Shown: one piece after another, positions 1 through 8,401 of the stretch | How positions within the stretch are numbered: position 1 is the stretch's first letter | How the letters are laid out: every line of letters begins with the position of its first letter | Source of the DNA: Acidobacteriota bacterium | GTDB taxonomy: Bacteria > Acidobacteriota > Terriglobia > Terriglobales > Acidobacteriaceae | Length of the DNA stretch: 42,786 nt | Assembly: GCA_003225495.1 (NCBI GenBank) | Contig: QIAJ01000245.1 | Location: forward strand, 1 to 42,786 | Direction: 5' to 3' | The notes under the pieces: generated by a model | Told to the model about the DNA's origin: nothing | The model's database searches: none | Seen by the model: only the letters and a program-made list of their open reading frames with translations | Program-made: the position numbers and the translations under genes

Positions 1-990
1 AGCTACGTCATCCATAGCCGCGCATATACCTCTTCGGAGCAGCAGGCCCGTCGCGAATTTGAATCCTACAAGATCACCGCCTATACAAAAGGCGACACTG
101 CCTGGGTCGTTGGTGATTGGCAGGGTGGCCGCAACCGCAAATTTTCAGGCGACTTCGTCATCACTGTTCCCCGCAACCTCGAGCTTGCCAAAATTGAAAC
201 CGACGGCGGAAGCGTGCGTGCAGTTGGCTTCACCGGGCGCGCCGAAATTCAAAGCGGCGGCGGAAGCATTCGCCTCGACGATATCGGCGCCGCGATCGAT
301 GCCGAAACCGGCGGCGGTTCCATCGACGTGGGCAGCACGGGCGGCGACATTAACGTTCGCACCGGGGGCGGCAACATCAAGATCGCCGCAGCCAAGGGAA
401 AGCTCAACGCCGAAAGCGGCGGCGGAAGTGTTTCGGTTCTCTCCTGTATGCAGGGTGCAACGGTCGAAACAGGTGGGGGCAACATTCAGATTGAGCGCTG
501 TCAGGGGACCGTACGCGCCACGACCGGTGGCGGCAGTGTCGACCTCGGCGACATTGGCGGCCCCGTAGTGATGGAGACCGGCGGCGGCAGCATCCGCCTC
601 AGTTCTGCGAAAGGCACGGTGAAGGCTGAAACCGGCGGCGGTTGCATCGAGCTCAACGGAGTTCCTTCCGCGCGCGCTGAAACCGGAGGTGGCGGAATCA
701 TCGCCCGCTTTCTTGCATCGGCTGACCGGACAGATTCCACCTTGGAGACCGGCGCCGGGGACATCACCGTATATCTCGCCAGCGATCTTTCAATTTCGAT
801 TCGGGCCAACATCGAATTAGCCAACGGCCACAGGATTATCAGCGACTTCTCCGACATCCATATCGCCAGCGAAGGCGGCGATTGGGGACCAAGAACAGTG
901 TCAGCGGAAGGCCAGCTGAATGGCGGCGGACCAGTGCTCAAAGTGCGGACAAACTCCGGCAATATCAAGTTCGTCCGCGCCAGCCGGTGA
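1..990 (+). CDS. DUF4097-type beta-solenoid (putative adhesin) protein, 5' end outside window
   Basis: The frame is open from base 1 to the stop at 988-990, so only the C-terminal ~329 residues are present. From about residue 65 the protein is a run of roughly ten short repeats of 16-20 residues, each carrying a Gly-rich turn such as ETGGGSI, SGGGSV or RTGGGN, followed by alternating hydrophobic residues. This is the pattern of the DUF4097/DUF4098 putative adhesin family, which folds as a right-handed beta-helix. The family is usually exported or membrane-attached, but the N-terminus that would show this is missing. A PDZ protein gene follows 86 bases downstream on the same strand, so co-transcription is likely. 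The molecular role is not known. The GGCGGC-rich repeats also open long antisense frames, which are artefacts. Confidence 0.85.
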   Translation, partial: SYVIHSRAYTSSEQQARREFESYKITAYTKGDTAWVVGDWQGGRNRKFSGDFVITVPRNLELAKIETDGGSVRAVGFTGRAEIQSGGGSIRLDDIGAAIDAETGGGSIDVGSTGGDINVRTGGGNIKIAAAKGKLNAESGGGSVSVLSCMQGATVETGGGNIQIERCQGTVRATTGGGSVDLGDIGGPVVMETGGGSIRLSSAKGTVKAETGGGCIELNGVPSARAETGGGGIIARFLASADRTDSTLETGAGDITVYLASDLSISIRANIELANGHRIISDFSDIHIASEGGDWGPRTVSAEGQLNGGGPVLKVRTNSGNIKFVRASR

Positions 991-1076
991 GAATTTTGAA
1001 GGGCGCTGCTTCAGCCGCGCCGTCAAGAGCTCTTGAGAATCCGGGCTTAGCCCGTGCACGAACAACTGGAGGGCCC

Positions 1077-2129
1077 ATGTTGCACCGCATCCTGTTTTTC
1101 ATGGCATCGCTTGCACTGACCGCCACCATGTACTCCGCGGAGGTTCCTTACGACCGTCCCGGAGAAAACTGGAACTGGGGCTACGGCGTAGAAGAAGGCG
1201 GTGGCGGTTCATCCTATCTCGGCGTCGACATCGCCGACGTTACTACCGAGCGCTTGGGCGCCTTGAAATTGAAGGAAGAACACGGCGCGGAAGTGACCAT
1301 GGTCGATCAGGACGCACCCGCCGGCAAAGCCGGTCTCAAAGAACACGATGTCATTCTGACCCTGAATGGCGCCGGGGTTGAGAGCGCAGCCCAGTTGCGG
1401 CGGATGATCCGCGAAACTCCCGGTGGCCGCATGGTTACCCTCGGAATCAGCCGGGAAGGCCAGCCGCAAACCGTGAAAGTTCAACTCGCCAACCGCAGCA
1501 AATCTATGGCTGCGCACTCTATGCCTGCGTTCAAATTTGAAATGCCGGCCATGCCTGCCATAGCCGATCTCGACGTGCCCGTGTCCGTCGTAGTCGCGCA
1601 CTCCTCCTTGCGCAGCGGCCTGATTGTCGAAAACATCACCCAGCAGCTTGGCGAATTTTTCGGCGTCAAGAGTGGCAATGGAGTATTAATCCGCGCCGTA
1701 GAAAAGGGCAGCCGATCCGAAAAAGCCGGGTTCCGCGCCGGGGACGTCATCGTCCGCGTCAACAATCAGGCGGTGCACGACACCTCCGACTTCACCCGCG
1801 CTCTCCGCTCCACGACCGGCGGGGCAGCAGCTGTGACGGTGGTTCGCGACAAGAAGGAGCAGAACCTTAACTTGACTCTCCCCGATAAAAATTCAGGCAA
1901 TCTGCTCGAAGAAAGCTTCGACCTCCCCGAAGTAAGCGCCGAAGCCAGGATCGAACTCAGCCGCGCCGGCGAAGAAATCGCTCGCCTCCGCCCCGCGCTC
2001 GAGAAGTTACAGCGCAATAAGCCTTGCTATAACAAGTTGCATCAACAATTGCAGGACTCGCAAAAAAAGATTCAGCAGCAAACCGAGAAGATCCGCCACG
2101 AAGCCTCGGGAGAGTGGACGGAGATCTGA
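1077..2129 (+). CDS. Secreted protein with two PDZ domains and a C-terminal coiled coil
   Basis: The 350-aa protein starts at ATG 1077, preceded by GGAGGG at 1068-1073. The frame is open further upstream, but only this start gives a signal peptide (hydrophobic residues ~4-18, ending near TMYSA). PDZ domain 1 covers about residues 46-140, with YLGVDI and a GLKEHDVILTLNG core. PDZ domain 2 covers about 180-275, with GFRAGDVIVRVNNQ. Residues ~285-350 are charged and heptad-like, consistent with a coiled coil. The PDZ pair resembles that of DegP/HtrA proteases, but no trypsin-like catalytic domain is present. It is therefore more likely a periplasmic scaffold or peptide-binding protein than a protease. 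It probably shares a transcript with the upstream DUF4097 gene. Confidence 0.85.
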   Translation: MLHRILFFMASLALTATMYSAEVPYDRPGENWNWGYGVEEGGGGSSYLGVDIADVTTERLGALKLKEEHGAEVTMVDQDAPAGKAGLKEHDVILTLNGAGVESAAQLRRMIRETPGGRMVTLGISREGQPQTVKVQLANRSKSMAAHSMPAFKFEMPAMPAIADLDVPVSVVVAHSSLRSGLIVENITQQLGEFFGVKSGNGVLIRAVEKGSRSEKAGFRAGDVIVRVNNQAVHDTSDFTRALRSTTGGAAAVTVVRDKKEQNLNLTLPDKNSGNLLEESFDLPEVSAEARIELSRAGEEIARLRPALEKLQRNKPCYNKLHQQLQDSQKKIQQQTEKIRHEASGEWTEI

Positions 2130-2612
2130 ACCGCGGGGTCACTCAGTAAGAACGATGCCCGAGCGGAGAGACTTTTGGGTGGCGTAGCCGTTCACTGCTG
2201 CGGTGGTCTGCAATTTGATCGGAGTTCAACCCCAGAGGTCATGCGGGACTTCTTCCGAGCCTCTTGTACCGTGCTTCAAAAATTCGTTGCTCGGTCATGG
2301 CAGTGCGGGCCGTCCACCTCCCGAGCGAACGCAAGGAGATGCTGTTGGCCGTAGCCGTCCTTCTATCCATCGGCGCGACCCTGATCGCACTCGCTCCGGC
2401 GAAAGATTCTGCCCAACGGCAAAATTGCGACCGCCGCCTAAATCGCCTCATTCCGAAGAACAAGATATTTCGGACCTGCGCAGAAGACTTCCGCTTCCAA
2501 CATTTCTGCTGCCCATTTGTCGTCTTTTGCACTCCCTTTTCGATGTCTTCATAAAGGGCACTCTCAGCTCGACTGTGAGCGAGTATTGACGTGTGCCTGG
2601 AGAGGTGGAGGC
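2130..2612. other. Intergenic region, no supported gene
   Basis: This is about 480 bases between the PDZ gene and the DUF1624 gene. A short plus-strand frame around 2338-2554 begins with a hydrophobic, signal-like stretch (MLLAVAVLLSIGATLIALAP). Its AAGGAG directly abuts the ATG and the rest looks random, so no gene is called. No convincing terminator or promoter was seen. Confidence 0.4.
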
Positions 2613-3863
2613 ATGGCAAGTGTGGTCAGTTCGCCGGCAGCCACGTTTGTCAGTACGAGGACGCGGGCTATCTCCGCGCAAGTTCCTCGTCTTATTTCCG
2701 TGGATGTCTTGCGAGGCCTCGTCATGGTCATCATGGCGCTGGACCACGCCCGCGACTTCATGACTAACCTTCGGTTTGCTCCCGAGGAAATGGCGCACAC
2801 CTACGGAGCTCTGTTTTTCACCCGTTTCATTACTCACTACTGTGCGCCCGTATTCGCATTCCTCGCAGGAACCGGCGCATTTCTCGCGACCAGCCGCGGG
2901 AAGTCGATTCAGCAGGTCTCTTGGTTCTTCTTCACGCGCGGCTGGTGGCTCGTGTTCCTCGAGTTCACGGTTGTCGATTTTGGGTGGGGCTTTGTCCCGT
3001 GGGCCCATGCCGGAGTGATCTGGATCCTGGGCTGGAGCATGGTGGCGATGGCTCTGATCGTGCGGCTTCCCGTGCGCTGGATCGCCGCGCTGGGACTGGT
3101 CATGGTCGCAACTCACAACCTGCTCGATGCCATTAATCCCGCGTCCTTCGGGAAGTTCTACTGGTTGTGGATGCTTCTCCACTCCCCTGGTTATGTTCCC
3201 ATCACTGCGCATTTTTCGCTTCCCGTGAGGTACGTCCTGATCCCATGGGTCGGCGTAATGGCTTTGGGTTTTGCATTCGGAAAACTGCTTCTCCGGCCCG
3301 ACCGCCGGCAATGGATTCTGACTCTCGGAATCTCAGCGACGCTGCTCTTCTTCGTGCTCCGCGGCATCAATCTGTACGGCAACGGCATCGCCGGACTGCC
3401 CTTCGGCTACCCGCGTTCTGCCGGTCCTTGGAGTGTTCAGCCGACACTCTCGTTGACCCTAATCTCATTCTTCAACGTGCTGAAATATCCGCCATCACTT
3501 GACTATCTGCTCATAACCCTGGGACCGACGCTCACCTTGCTGGGATTACTCGACCGCGTCAAGGCAGAGCGCGGACTGGGCCGCATTCTGTTGGTCTATG
3601 GGCGCGTGCCGCTGCTTTATTACGTCCTGCACATCTATCTGATCCACATTATGGCAATCATGGCCGCTTTGTACTATCACCAGCCGATTTTCCAAGGCTC
3701 CGTGATCGCCGACCTGTCGCACAAACCGGTCGGATATGGTCACGGCCTGCCTTTCATCTACGCTATGTGGATTCTGGCCGTCGCAATCCTCTATCTGCCG
3801 TGCCGGTGGTTCATGGAGTTCCGAAGCAGGCATCGGGATTGGACTTGGCTCAGTTATCTGTGA
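2613..3863 (+). CDS. DUF1624 / heparan-alpha-glucosaminide N-acetyltransferase-like membrane protein
   Basis: This is a 416-aa polytopic membrane protein. The start at ATG 2613 follows GGTGGAGGC. The N-terminal motif ISVDVLRGLVMVIMALDHAR is the hallmark of the DUF1624/HGSNAT-like family: an Arg-Gly pair followed by an Asp-His at the end of the first membrane helix. About ten hydrophobic segments follow. HGSNAT moves acetyl groups from acetyl-CoA across a membrane to sugar amines, and bacterial members are thought to acylate exported glycans. The substrate cannot be read from the sequence. The gene stands alone, so context does not help. Confidence 0.85.
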   Translation: MASVVSSPAATFVSTRTRAISAQVPRLISVDVLRGLVMVIMALDHARDFMTNLRFAPEEMAHTYGALFFTRFITHYCAPVFAFLAGTGAFLATSRGKSIQQVSWFFFTRGWWLVFLEFTVVDFGWGFVPWAHAGVIWILGWSMVAMALIVRLPVRWIAALGLVMVATHNLLDAINPASFGKFYWLWMLLHSPGYVPITAHFSLPVRYVLIPWVGVMALGFAFGKLLLRPDRRQWILTLGISATLLFFVLRGINLYGNGIAGLPFGYPRSAGPWSVQPTLSLTLISFFNVLKYPPSLDYLLITLGPTLTLLGLLDRVKAERGLGRILLVYGRVPLLYYVLHIYLIHIMAIMAALYYHQPIFQGSVIADLSHKPVGYGHGLPFIYAMWILAVAILYLPCRWFMEFRSRHRDWTWLSYL

Positions 3864-4048
3864 CGGCACGCTCGAATTCCCGAGAGTCATGGGCGACTAT
3901 TTCGCACGACGTAGCGTCAGGAGAGGGTTGGAGGTGGTTGTAATTAGGCGAGGTCGGCCAATAAGTTAAGCGGCGATTTTTGAACAGTAGTAGGTTCATC
4001 GTGCAATGATGTCGGTGATGACATTTTTCGGAGAAGGAGGCCGCAGAA

Positions 4049-4807
4049 ACGACGACCCGTTCTGAGATCCCATGCGATGTCTGTGGCTGCCCGCGCACCT
4101 TCCTTGCGGGCCTTCAGTGGTGCGACAACTGTGGATGGAATCAAAACGCGGCACTCTCCGGATTGCTGCTACGTTCTCGCCTCATGATCGGAATTGCGGC
4201 CTGTGTCGTCATTGCGGAGGCCGTTCTTGTAGTGATGTTGCCGAGGATCGGCTTCATTTATCTTCCATTGGCTGGGTTTTTAGCCGCCGCGATCGCCATT
4301 ATCCCCTATCGGGAATATCGAAGAGTCCAACAAACTGCCGCACTCGCGAACATTCGGCCATCGCCTGAAATAGTTGCAACTAGACTGCGGAGTCTCAGGC
4401 CCCAACTACGTATTTTCGCTCTGTTGCTCCTTGGCCTTGCCTCGGTTATCGACATCGCTCTATTGTTCGTACGTGGCCCGTTGATTGATCGAATTCTGCC
4501 AGTGAGCATTCTGCTCTTTGCGATTCTCTTCCTAGGCGGGCAATTCCTAGTGGAGCGTCGGATTGTGGCCAGCTACGCTCCAGCATTGGCGCGCATAGTC
4601 CGATTTCAACAACGCGGACGAGGCGGCCGCATTGCCATCTATGAATACCAAACCCCGCTCGGAACTACGATCATCGGAAAGGGCCGTTTGCTATCTGGGT
4701 TTTCCGTCGGCATGACAGTGCCCATTCTATGCAACGTTTCGAAACCAGGCGAGAGTCGTCCCGTCACCGATTTCATCTTTTACAGGATCCGGTCAGAGAT
4801 GCCGTAA
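4049..4807 (+). CDS. Membrane protein with N-terminal zinc ribbon; non-canonical (ACG?) start
   Basis: The reading frame ending at 4807 is open from 4022. The first ordinary start codon in it is TTG at 4163. Upstream of that, residues encoded at 4073-4135 form a clean double CxxC zinc ribbon (CDVCGC then WCDNCGWN), so the TTG would cut off a real domain. A strong ribosome-binding site, GAGAAGGAGG, lies at 4031-4040, and the codon at ideal spacing is ACG 4049. Either ACG is used as a rare start or an ATG has mutated or been misread. After the ribbon come two membrane helices, a basic loop, two more helices (residues ~130-170) and a C-terminal domain with beta character. The ~252-aa protein is not recognised. 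Expression from TTG 4163 (214 aa) is the alternative. Confidence 0.6.
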   Translation, partial: TTTRSEIPCDVCGCPRTFLAGLQWCDNCGWNQNAALSGLLLRSRLMIGIAACVVIAEAVLVVMLPRIGFIYLPLAGFLAAAIAIIPYREYRRVQQTAALANIRPSPEIVATRLRSLRPQLRIFALLLLGLASVIDIALLFVRGPLIDRILPVSILLFAILFLGGQFLVERRIVASYAPALARIVRFQQRGRGGRIAIYEYQTPLGTTIIGKGRLLSGFSVGMTVPILCNVSKPGESRPVTDFIFYRIRSEMP

Positions 4808-5144
4808 GGGCGTTCGCTAAGCTGTGAGGGACTGGATCGCACCCGGTTTAAATCTGGGTTGCCCCCCCGCCCAGCGCCACCTGTCTAGAGCCATTGCGAA
4901 GCGGGAGCCGCCGAGCCCTTAAGACACTTAACTGTCTCTCGAGATTCTTCCCGGGTGATAGCTAGCGGGCTATAACTGTTGTACTCGGGCGATTTCACTC
5001 TGAATCTACGATCGTTGCTTTAATAACGACCGTATCCAACTACTGAGATCGTGAACCGACGCTGACTTACCTTAGCGTGAACGCCGGGCGTGCACGCGAA
5101 GCTCACCAACGGTGGTGAGCTCCGCGTGCACAATACGGGTTCGG
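4808..5144. other. Intergenic region with a strong hairpin
   Basis: This is 337 bases between a plus-strand gene and the convergent DUF3455 gene. It holds the near-perfect stem-loop at 5090-5131, listed separately. Nothing else was recognised. Confidence 0.4.
5090..5131. terminator. 18-bp stem-loop downstream of the DUF3455 gene
   Basis: The arms are 5090-5107 and 5114-5131, with a six-base loop (aacggt) and one mismatch that can pair as G-U on one strand. The stem starts 14 bases past the stop codon of the minus-strand gene at 5145. No T-run follows on either strand. It may be an mRNA-stabilising or factor-assisted terminator hairpin, or a palindromic repeat. Confidence 0.5.
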
Positions 5145-5831
5145 TTAAAAGACGTGAATCGGTGGCTTATCCGCTCGATAGAAGAAGTAGTCGGCCGTGT
5201 ACGGTACGAGCTGAGTCTGACCGACGGCGCAAGAGGTAGCCGGAACAGCTCCCCCTCGGGTATTCAAACGTTGGATGAAAGTTGTTTTCGCCAGGAGATT
5301 ACCGCCCGTAGGCCCCTTGAGGTTTCCCACCGACTGTAACAGGAGGCATTGAATCGAGCCGGTATTTGGGCAACTCGCGGCGTCGGAGCCGGCGTCGATT
5401 CCGTTCTTCTTCACCATCCATACCCTGCTGCTATCGAGCGAACTCTGCCACGTCGCATTCCCGCTTAGAGAAACCGGAGGCGTGACATTCCCATTAGGTT
5501 TTTCATTAATGCTCTGGAAGTGAGTGATGATCTGAAATTGTTGTCCGAAAAGGTCCGTGAAGAGAGTCGCTTCCGGGCGGGCAGTCGGGTTCCAGACTGT
5601 GCCGCCAGCACTTGTAGGAAGGCAAGTATAGCCCTGGGAACCGAAGGCGTGTCCGACCAGGTATGCGAAGTTTCCTGCCGGTACGGCGATGGTGTCGGGA
5701 ACGGGCGGAGGCGTGACTTGCGCCGCCGCCTGAGTGACAGTGCCGAATGCACATGCGAGCACGAGAGCGGCCGCGAACAGGTTCCGAACTCGCGCAGTAT
5801 TTTTTGATTGCTGGCTAAGAATACTTTTCAT
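5145..5831 (-). CDS. DUF3455 family secreted protein
   Basis: The 228-aa product starts at ATG 5831, preceded by GGGAGAAC. Open frame continues upstream, but only this start puts a signal peptide at the N-terminus (MKSILSQ... then hydrophobic AAALVLACAFG, cleavage near AAAQ). The mature part begins with a Pro-rich linker and VPDTIAVPAGNFAYLVGHAF. It then shows the features of the DUF3455 family: a GYTC segment, a TVWNPTARPEATLF segment, and a late Cys-containing region. Members occur in bacteria and fungi as exported proteins of unknown function. The gene is monocistronic, with a strong hairpin just past its stop codon. Confidence 0.7.
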   Translation of the reverse strand: MKSILSQQSKNTARVRNLFAAALVLACAFGTVTQAAAQVTPPPVPDTIAVPAGNFAYLVGHAFGSQGYTCLPTSAGGTVWNPTARPEATLFTDLFGQQFQIITHFQSINEKPNGNVTPPVSLSGNATWQSSLDSSRVWMVKKNGIDAGSDAASCPNTGSIQCLLLQSVGNLKGPTGGNLLAKTTFIQRLNTRGGAVPATSCAVGQTQLVPYTADYFFYRADKPPIHVF

Positions 5832-6398
5832 TGAATTGTTCTCCCGTTTTTTTATTTCGCGTAAAACGATTGAGTTACTGCGACACACAACTCCCAGAAG
5901 CTCTTCGCCGCACCACCGCATGCGGGTCAGAAGGGCCTTACACGCGACCAGTCATTTTTGGTGTCTGATCTTCGCGAGCATTCCGTTTCCATCGCTTCGA
6001 ATCACAGCATGGACTCGAATCTGTCCGGCTCGCTTCGAGTTGCCTCGCGGGACCTTGCTTACTACCCAAGGACCGCGTGGCGCCTCCGTGAAGAATGTAA
6101 TCAGTGCGTCTGAGAAGTTTGATTCAGCGCCGCTAGAATGGATGTGCGACTCGATGTCATTTGTTTGTCACGCGAATCATAACGAAGTGACGGGCCAGCA
6201 TGGATTCCTTCAGCATGAGATAGCGATCAATAGCAAACTCGTTGCGCGATAAAGAGCTCCGTCACAGCAATTAACAAATGGTGACCAAAGTCACCGTCCA
6301 TAAGTACAGGCCCGTTCTCGCCTGAAAATCCCTCCCTAGGTGCTGTGCCACTGGTTACCTGCCCACCGATTGAATTTCCCGCTAACCTGTCGCTTGGA
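5832..6398. other. Divergent intergenic region
   Basis: This is 567 bases between the start of the minus-strand DUF3455 gene and the plus-strand TonB-fusion gene. It should carry both promoters. A plus-strand frame running to 6252 has no family signature and overlaps the DUF3455 leader, so it is not called. The one clear element is the palindrome at 6280-6295. Confidence 0.4.
6280..6295. promoter_or_regulatory. CRP/FNR-type palindrome upstream of the TonB-fusion gene
   Basis: The sequence GGTGAC-CAAA-GTCACC is a perfect palindrome. Its TGA-N6-TCA core matches the half-site spacing of CRP-family operators. It lies about 100 bases before the ATG at 6399. The binding protein is not known. Confidence 0.4.
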
Positions 6399-7748
6399 AT
6401 GGCTCTTCACGCTTTATTGTTTTCTAAGAATCCCGAAACAGCCGATTCCCTGACGGCGGCCTTGCGCGAAGCGGGCATTCGCGCCGACGTCTGCACCGAC
6501 ATCTTTGCGGCCATGGAGAAAGGGACCAAGCACCCTTTCGCCTGCATCATCGCCGATTGGTCGGACCAGCCGGAAGCCGGCTTCCTGCTCAAACGCTCCC
6601 GCGAATCCGGACCCAGTCGCCGGGCGGTCGTGATCGCGATTGTGGACGGGGAACCAACGCCTGAAGAGGAACGCGAACACCGTCTGGACTTCGTGATTTA
6701 TCGCCCGATTGTTGCCGACGAGGCGCGCGCCATTCTTAGCAAGGCGCGCCAACAGATGCTCTCGCAATCGCCGGCCTATGCACCAGATGGGACCGCAGCG
6801 CTCGACCAGCCCGAAATTGAGGAGCCATCGGAACCGCAGGCTGAAGATCCGGATCTTGTTTCCATCGCCAGCGAACTGCCCGAGTCCGTTCCCCAGTCTC
6901 CGCCACAAGAACACGGCGAGGAAAGCACCGTCGAGAATCACACTGCCAGATGGGCACAGCCCGCTCGGCCCGGGCTCCGAATAGCGATCGCGTCAGCATT
7001 GATGCTTACCGCGGTACTTTGTCTTTGGAAGTCACGCGAATCACTGACGTATTTAGGGCGAACGCACGAAGGCACATTCCGGGTCCTGCACGAATCATTG
7101 ATCGCACTGGTGGATGGAAATAAGTCAGGTCCGCAGGCGGCGATTCCCGACCCTCCGCAAGATCCTTACTATGCGAGAACTCCCATCAATCCCAATGCGC
7201 AGACACCATCCTTGGGAGTTGTAACCGCCGACATCGCACTTCCCGACAAGCCCGTGCATTCGCGTCCGGCATTCGATCTCCCGCTGCCAACGCCCGAGCT
7301 CCACGTGGATCCGCTTCCGCCTCCCGTGCAACGAACAGCGGTTCCTGACAGTTTGAAGTCCGCTGCGCCGATTGCGCGGCCAGTTGTGGTCGCCGTGAAT
7401 CCGGCGCAGATGATGCCGGTTTCCGCTCCAATGCATCAGGCTCCGCAGTATGGAGAACCCGTCCATATCACCGAAGATTCAGCGCGGTCGCTGGTGATCC
7501 ACTCCGTCGATGCGTCTTATCCATCAGAAGCTCTGGCGAAAAAACTACAGGGGTCCGTCGTGTTACAGGCAACCATTGGACGCGACGGAAGCGTGCAGGA
7601 CCTAAAACTGGTTCGCGGATATTTTGTGTTCGCCAAAGCGGCCATTGCAGCCGTAAGGCAGTGGCGTTTTCGTCCGTACACTCAGAACGGACACGCTCTC
7701 GAAACCCAGACTGTCATCACGATCGCATTCACTTATCCGACTGGATAG
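6399..7748 (+). CDS. Degenerate receiver domain fused to TonB C-terminal domain
   Basis: From ATG 6399 the protein has 449 aa; an in-frame GTG at 6345 would add 18. Neither start has a strong ribosome site. Residues ~1-115 have a CheY-like fold pattern (HALLFSKNPE, CIIADW, VIYRPI). The Thr/Ser after strand 4 is missing and the Lys before the conserved Pro is Arg, so phosphorylation signalling is doubtful. An acidic Pro-rich linker follows, then one membrane helix at ~192-212. A second Pro-rich stretch leads to a TonB C-terminal domain at ~365-448 (SYPSEALAKKLQGSVVL, VRQWRFRPY). The receiver-like part would be cytoplasmic and the TonB part periplasmic. TonB domains transmit energy to outer-membrane receptors or, in such fusions, may bind periplasmic partners. 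No exbB or exbD is adjacent. Confidence 0.75.
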   Translation: MALHALLFSKNPETADSLTAALREAGIRADVCTDIFAAMEKGTKHPFACIIADWSDQPEAGFLLKRSRESGPSRRAVVIAIVDGEPTPEEEREHRLDFVIYRPIVADEARAILSKARQQMLSQSPAYAPDGTAALDQPEIEEPSEPQAEDPDLVSIASELPESVPQSPPQEHGEESTVENHTARWAQPARPGLRIAIASALMLTAVLCLWKSRESLTYLGRTHEGTFRVLHESLIALVDGNKSGPQAAIPDPPQDPYYARTPINPNAQTPSLGVVTADIALPDKPVHSRPAFDLPLPTPELHVDPLPPPVQRTAVPDSLKSAAPIARPVVVAVNPAQMMPVSAPMHQAPQYGEPVHITEDSARSLVIHSVDASYPSEALAKKLQGSVVLQATIGRDGSVQDLKLVRGYFVFAKAAIAAVRQWRFRPYTQNGHALETQTVITIAFTYPTG

Positions 7749-7758
7749 TCAACGCAAA

Positions 7759-8316
7759 CTACTTGTGATCCGCGTGGTCGTGATGTTCATGGCTCTCAGC
7801 GGGTGCAGCGACTCCCGCTGATTTCTGCCAGAAATCCTGAACTGCTGGAGGCAACTTCTCCACCCGCGTAAGAAACGCCGTCACTTTCCAGGTGTCGGAT
7901 TCGGACAAAGTTTTGTCCCAGGCCGGCATCCCGGTGTAACGCACGCCGGTCCGAATTGCATAGAAGACGTGCCACTCGGGGTCGTCGAGTGGATGAAGGA
8001 TAAGACTCGGGGAGGGAGGGTAGAGAGACTTCCCAACGAGTGACGGTTGGCGATCGAGGCCACCGTGGCAGAGTGCGCAGTTCATGGTGTAGATCTTGAG
8101 GCCGTCGATCAGGTTCTCGTCGGTCGGCGGAATCGGGTTGTTGACGCGCGGGGCGCGGCGTTCCATGGAGGCGTCGAATGCGGCCGTGGCAATCTGCTGC
8201 TCGAAGCGCGGCGGAGTGGAATTGGCGTTGGTCGGGAAGAAGCCGAGTAAGGCAAGCCCGATGCCGACAACCAGCAGGATCAAGACAACAACTACACCAC
8301 CAAGAAGAAAGCGCAT
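7759..8316 (-). CDS. Membrane-anchored monoheme cytochrome c
   Basis: The 185-aa product starts at ATG 8316, preceded by GAGGGAT. The frame extends upstream, but this start opens with MRFLLGG and a single membrane anchor (VVVVLILLVVGIGLALLGF). One heme-binding motif, CALCH, lies near residue 83. The likely axial Met is in the GMPAW segment, about 50 residues later. The tail is His-rich (ESHEHHDHADHK), a possible metal-binding or disordered tail. The fold is class I cytochrome c, acting on the outer face of the cytoplasmic membrane. The E1-beta gene lies 85 bases upstream on the same strand, with no obvious functional link. It faces the TonB-fusion gene with a 10-base gap. Confidence 0.82.
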   Translation of the reverse strand: MRFLLGGVVVVLILLVVGIGLALLGFFPTNANSTPPRFEQQIATAAFDASMERRAPRVNNPIPPTDENLIDGLKIYTMNCALCHGGLDRQPSLVGKSLYPPSPSLILHPLDDPEWHVFYAIRTGVRYTGMPAWDKTLSESDTWKVTAFLTRVEKLPPAVQDFWQKSAGVAAPAESHEHHDHADHK

Positions 8317-8401
8317 TGAGAATCCCTCGGTGAGAAAACCAAGTATATAGAACGTTTGATGCTGCCGCATCGCCGGACGACAAAGCGATCCGGGCAAGAG
8401 T

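Noticed and set aside
249..968. Long antisense frames opposite the DUF4097 gene
   Set aside because: They arise from the repeated GGCGGC codons; their translations are low-complexity Pro/Ser with no start context.
4019..4021. TGA before the zinc-ribbon frame as a selenocysteine codon, since selB is present
   Set aside because: The strong ribosome-binding site lies downstream of this TGA, so translation should begin after it; no SECIS-like hairpin was seen.
5734..6252. 172-aa plus-strand frame in the divergent region
   Set aside because: It overlaps the DUF3455 signal-peptide region, has no ribosome site and no recognisable domain.
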